Source: Maricaulis maris (GTDB lineage Bacteria > Pseudomonadota > Alphaproteobacteria > Caulobacterales > Maricaulaceae). From it: a stretch of DNA of 64,000 nt. Position 1 is the first letter of the stretch. Every line of letters begins with the position of its first letter. Positions 62,295 through 64,000 of this stretch are shown here, one piece after another. The position numbers and the translations under genes are program-made. The stretch covers positions 2,977,501 through 3,041,500 of the forward strand of contig NZ_AP027270.1 of the NCBI RefSeq assembly GCF_036322705.1. The letters are read 5' to 3'. Below the pieces are notes generated by a model. The model made no database searches and was not told the DNA's origin. It saw nothing but the letters and a program-made list of their open reading frames with translations.

Positions 62295-63602
62295 TTACAG
62301 GATGAATTTCGACAGGTCGGCATTCTTGGCGAGGGCGCCAACATGCTCGGCGACATAGTCCGCATCGATGGTGATGGATTGCCCGGACTTGTCCGACGCC
62401 GTGAACGAGATGTCCTCGACCAGTTTTTCCATCACCGTCTGAAGCCGCCGGGCACCGATATTCTCGACGCTGGCATTGACCTCGGCGGCCAGCTTGGCCA
62501 GCGCATCAATGGCATCATCGGTGAAGTCGAGCGTCATGCCCTCCGTCGCCATCAAGGCGATATACTGCTTGATCAGGCTGGCTTCCGGCTCAACCAGGAT
62601 GCGCTTGAGATCGGCTTCGCTGAGGGCCGCCAGTTCGACCCGGATCGGCAGGCGGCCCTGTAATTCCGGCAGCATTTCCGAAGGCTTGGCGACGTGGAAG
62701 GCGCCCGAGGCGATGAACAGGATATGGTCGGTCTTGATGGCGCCGTGCTTGGTGGCCACCGTAGTGCCTTCGATAAGCGGCAGCAGGTCGCGCTGCACGC
62801 CCTCTCGGGAAACATCGCCGCCGCGGGCATCGGAGCGGGCAACGATCTTGTCGACCTCGTCGAGGAAGACGATGCCGTCATTTTCGGCCAGCTTGATCGC
62901 ATCCGCGGTAATCTGGCCGTCATCGAGCAGCTTGTCGGCCTCCTCATTGATCAGCGGCTCATAGGCATCCTTTACTTTCAGCCGGACGGTCTTGGTCTTC
63001 TGACCAAAGCCCTTGCCGAGGATGTCGCCGATATTGATTACGCCGGCGCCGCCGGAGGGCATGCCGGGAATGTCGAGCATTTGCATCGAGGCGCCGGTAT
63101 CGGCGAGCTGGATCTCGACATCCTTGTCGTCCAGCTCACCGGCCAGCAGGCGCTTGCGGAAGCTGTCGCGGGTGGCCTCGCTGGCGCCCGGGCCGACCAG
63201 GGCGTCGACGACCCGGTTCTCGGCGGCGGCATGGGCCTTCGCTTTTACGTCTTCACGCTTTTTCTCGCGGACAATGGTGATGGCAATCTCGACCAGGTCG
63301 CGGGCGATTTGGTCGACATCGCGGCCGACATAGCCGACCTCGGTGAATTTTGTCGCTTCGACCTTGATGAAGGGCGCACCGGCGAGCTTGGCCAGGCGGC
63401 GCGAGATCTCGGTCTTGCCGACCCCGGTCGGTCCGATCATCAGGATGTTTTTCGGCGTGACTTCCTCGGCGAGGGTCTCGTCGAGCTGGCGCCGGCGCCA
63501 GCGATTGCGCAGGGCGATGGCGACCGCCTTCTTGGCATCGGCCTGGCCGACGATGAAGCGGTCGAGCTCGGAGACTATTTCGCGGGGCGTAAAATCGGTC
63601 AT
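62295..63602 (-). CDS. hslU: HslUV protease ATPase subunit HslU
   Basis: A 435-residue AAA+ unfoldase. It begins [33 protein letters not shown], with Walker [17 protein letters not shown], the I-domain insertion, Walker [16 protein letters not shown] and the ending NADLSKFIL. The ATG at 63602 matches the family start; an in-frame ATG at 63629 adds nine residues. hslV, which usually lies directly upstream, is not in the adjacent position: a divergent VOC gene is there instead. Confidence 0.95.
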   Translation of the reverse strand: MTDFTPREIVSELDRFIVGQADAKKAVAIALRNRWRRRQLDETLAEEVTPKNILMIGPTGVGKTEISRRLAKLAGAPFIKVEATKFTEVGYVGRDVDQIARDLVEIAITIVREKKREDVKAKAHAAAENRVVDALVGPGASEATRDSFRKRLLAGELDDKDVEIQLADTGASMQMLDIPGMPSGGAGVINIGDILGKGFGQKTKTVRLKVKDAYEPLINEEADKLLDDGQITADAIKLAENDGIVFLDEVDKIVARSDARGGDVSREGVQRDLLPLIEGTTVATKHGAIKTDHILFIASGAFHVAKPSEMLPELQGRLPIRVELAALSEADLKRILVEPEASLIKQYIALMATEGMTLDFTDDAIDALAKLAAEVNASVENIGARRLQTVMEKLVEDISFTASDKSGQSITIDADYVAEHVGALAKNADLSKFIL

Positions 63603-63682
63603 AATTGTCTTTGTATTGCTTGCGCTCATCCCTGATGTAATCAGGCGCAGGCCGCAAAACCAGTCCTGAAAGGCATGACCCC

Positions 63683-64000
63683 ATGACCCGTCCGCGTTTC
63701 CACCTGGCGTTCCCGGTTGATGATCTCGCCGCGGCGCGGCGTTTCTATGGCGAATTGCTGGGTTGCCGCGAGGGCCGGTCCAGCCCGTCCTGGGTCGATT
63801 TCGACCTGCATGACCACCAGATCGTCGCCCATCTGGCGCCGGAAGAATGCGCGGCTGTTCCAGTGGGTGCGGTGGATGGAAAACAGGTCCCGGTGCGTCA
63901 TTTCGGTCTCCTGTTGGATTGGGCCGTTTGGGAATCCCTGGCCGCGAAGCTCAAGGCGGCGGGCCAGGACTTCATCATTGACCCCTATGTCCGCTTCAAG
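63683..64000 (+). CDS. VOC-family (glyoxalase-like) protein, partial
   Basis: The first 106 codons are present; the gene runs off the right edge. [23 protein letters not shown] is the opening betaalphabetabetabeta module of vicinal-oxygen-chelate proteins, with a putative metal-ligand histidine early in it, followed by [18 protein letters not shown] and a second module beginning [24 protein letters not shown]. It diverges from hslU. The substrate is unknown. Confidence 0.88.
   Translation, partial: MTRPRFHLAFPVDDLAAARRFYGELLGCREGRSSPSWVDFDLHDHQIVAHLAPEECAAVPVGAVDGKQVPVRHFGLLLDWAVWESLAAKLKAAGQDFIIDPYVRFK

Noticed and set aside
1-64000. Mobile elements, prophage, CRISPR arrays and defence or toxin systems
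   Set aside because: No transposase or integrase motifs, no regularly spaced repeats and no restriction, toxin or nuclease-cluster signatures were found by reading both strands.

Overview
The window is a high-GC stretch of an alphaproteobacterial chromosome. Gene content and order point to the Caulobacterales/Maricaulales, most likely a Maricaulis-like bacterium; this is an inference from synteny, because no marker rRNA is present. The evidence is the block leuS-lptE-holA / parB-parA-rsmG-mnmG-mnmE, then rho-hemJ-hemH-hemE, a gene-free gap, and DUF299-maf-aroE-coaE-dnaQ / secB-timA-mltA-smr-hslU. In Caulobacter crescentus the gap between hemE and the DUF299 gene is the replication origin. Two perfect parS sites, CtrA-type TTAA-N7-TTAA boxes, CenR and NtrZ family proteins fit the same group.

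Layout. 0-3.3 kb: an ArsR/SdpI-like pair, a LysE exporter, pyrF, a secreted unknown, a frameshifted gene and an SdhAF4-like gene. 3.3-17.6 kb: htpX, rsmB, rpe, heparinase-like protein, a UDP-sugar 4,6-dehydratase, purH, a hydrolase and a giant NAD-glutamate dehydrogenase. 17.6-21.6 kb is the most accessory-looking part: a candidate structured RNA, a three-gene operon (GNAT-like protein, GNAT, isochorismatase-fold protein lacking its catalytic residues) behind a perfect CtrA box shared with a divergent LysR gene, an XRE regulator and a 53-residue ORF. 21.7-31.6 kb: tRNA-Gly(GCC), ProX-type deacylase, CnoX, small conserved proteins, ubiH-like, ftsK, lolA, a second candidate small RNA with C-rich hairpin loops, xthA and cenR. 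31.9-36.2 kb: L,D-transpeptidase, PLP-binding protein, TenI-like protein, ntrZ, a porin and a lipoprotein.

36.3-46.4 kb holds leuS, lptE, holA and the partition/tRNA-modification cluster with parS sites in rsmG and upstream of mnmG. 46.4-50.9 kb carries assorted enzymes and a LytTR membrane regulator. 51-55 kb is rho and late heme synthesis, 55.06-55.51 kb the presumed oriC, and 55.5-64 kb the conserved origin-right cluster, ending in hslU and a VOC gene cut by the window edge.

No insertion sequence, prophage, CRISPR array or defence island was seen. Most of the window is core genome; the noteworthy items are the origin/partition architecture, two unannotated structured-RNA candidates, the CtrA-boxed operon and several unusual gene overlaps.
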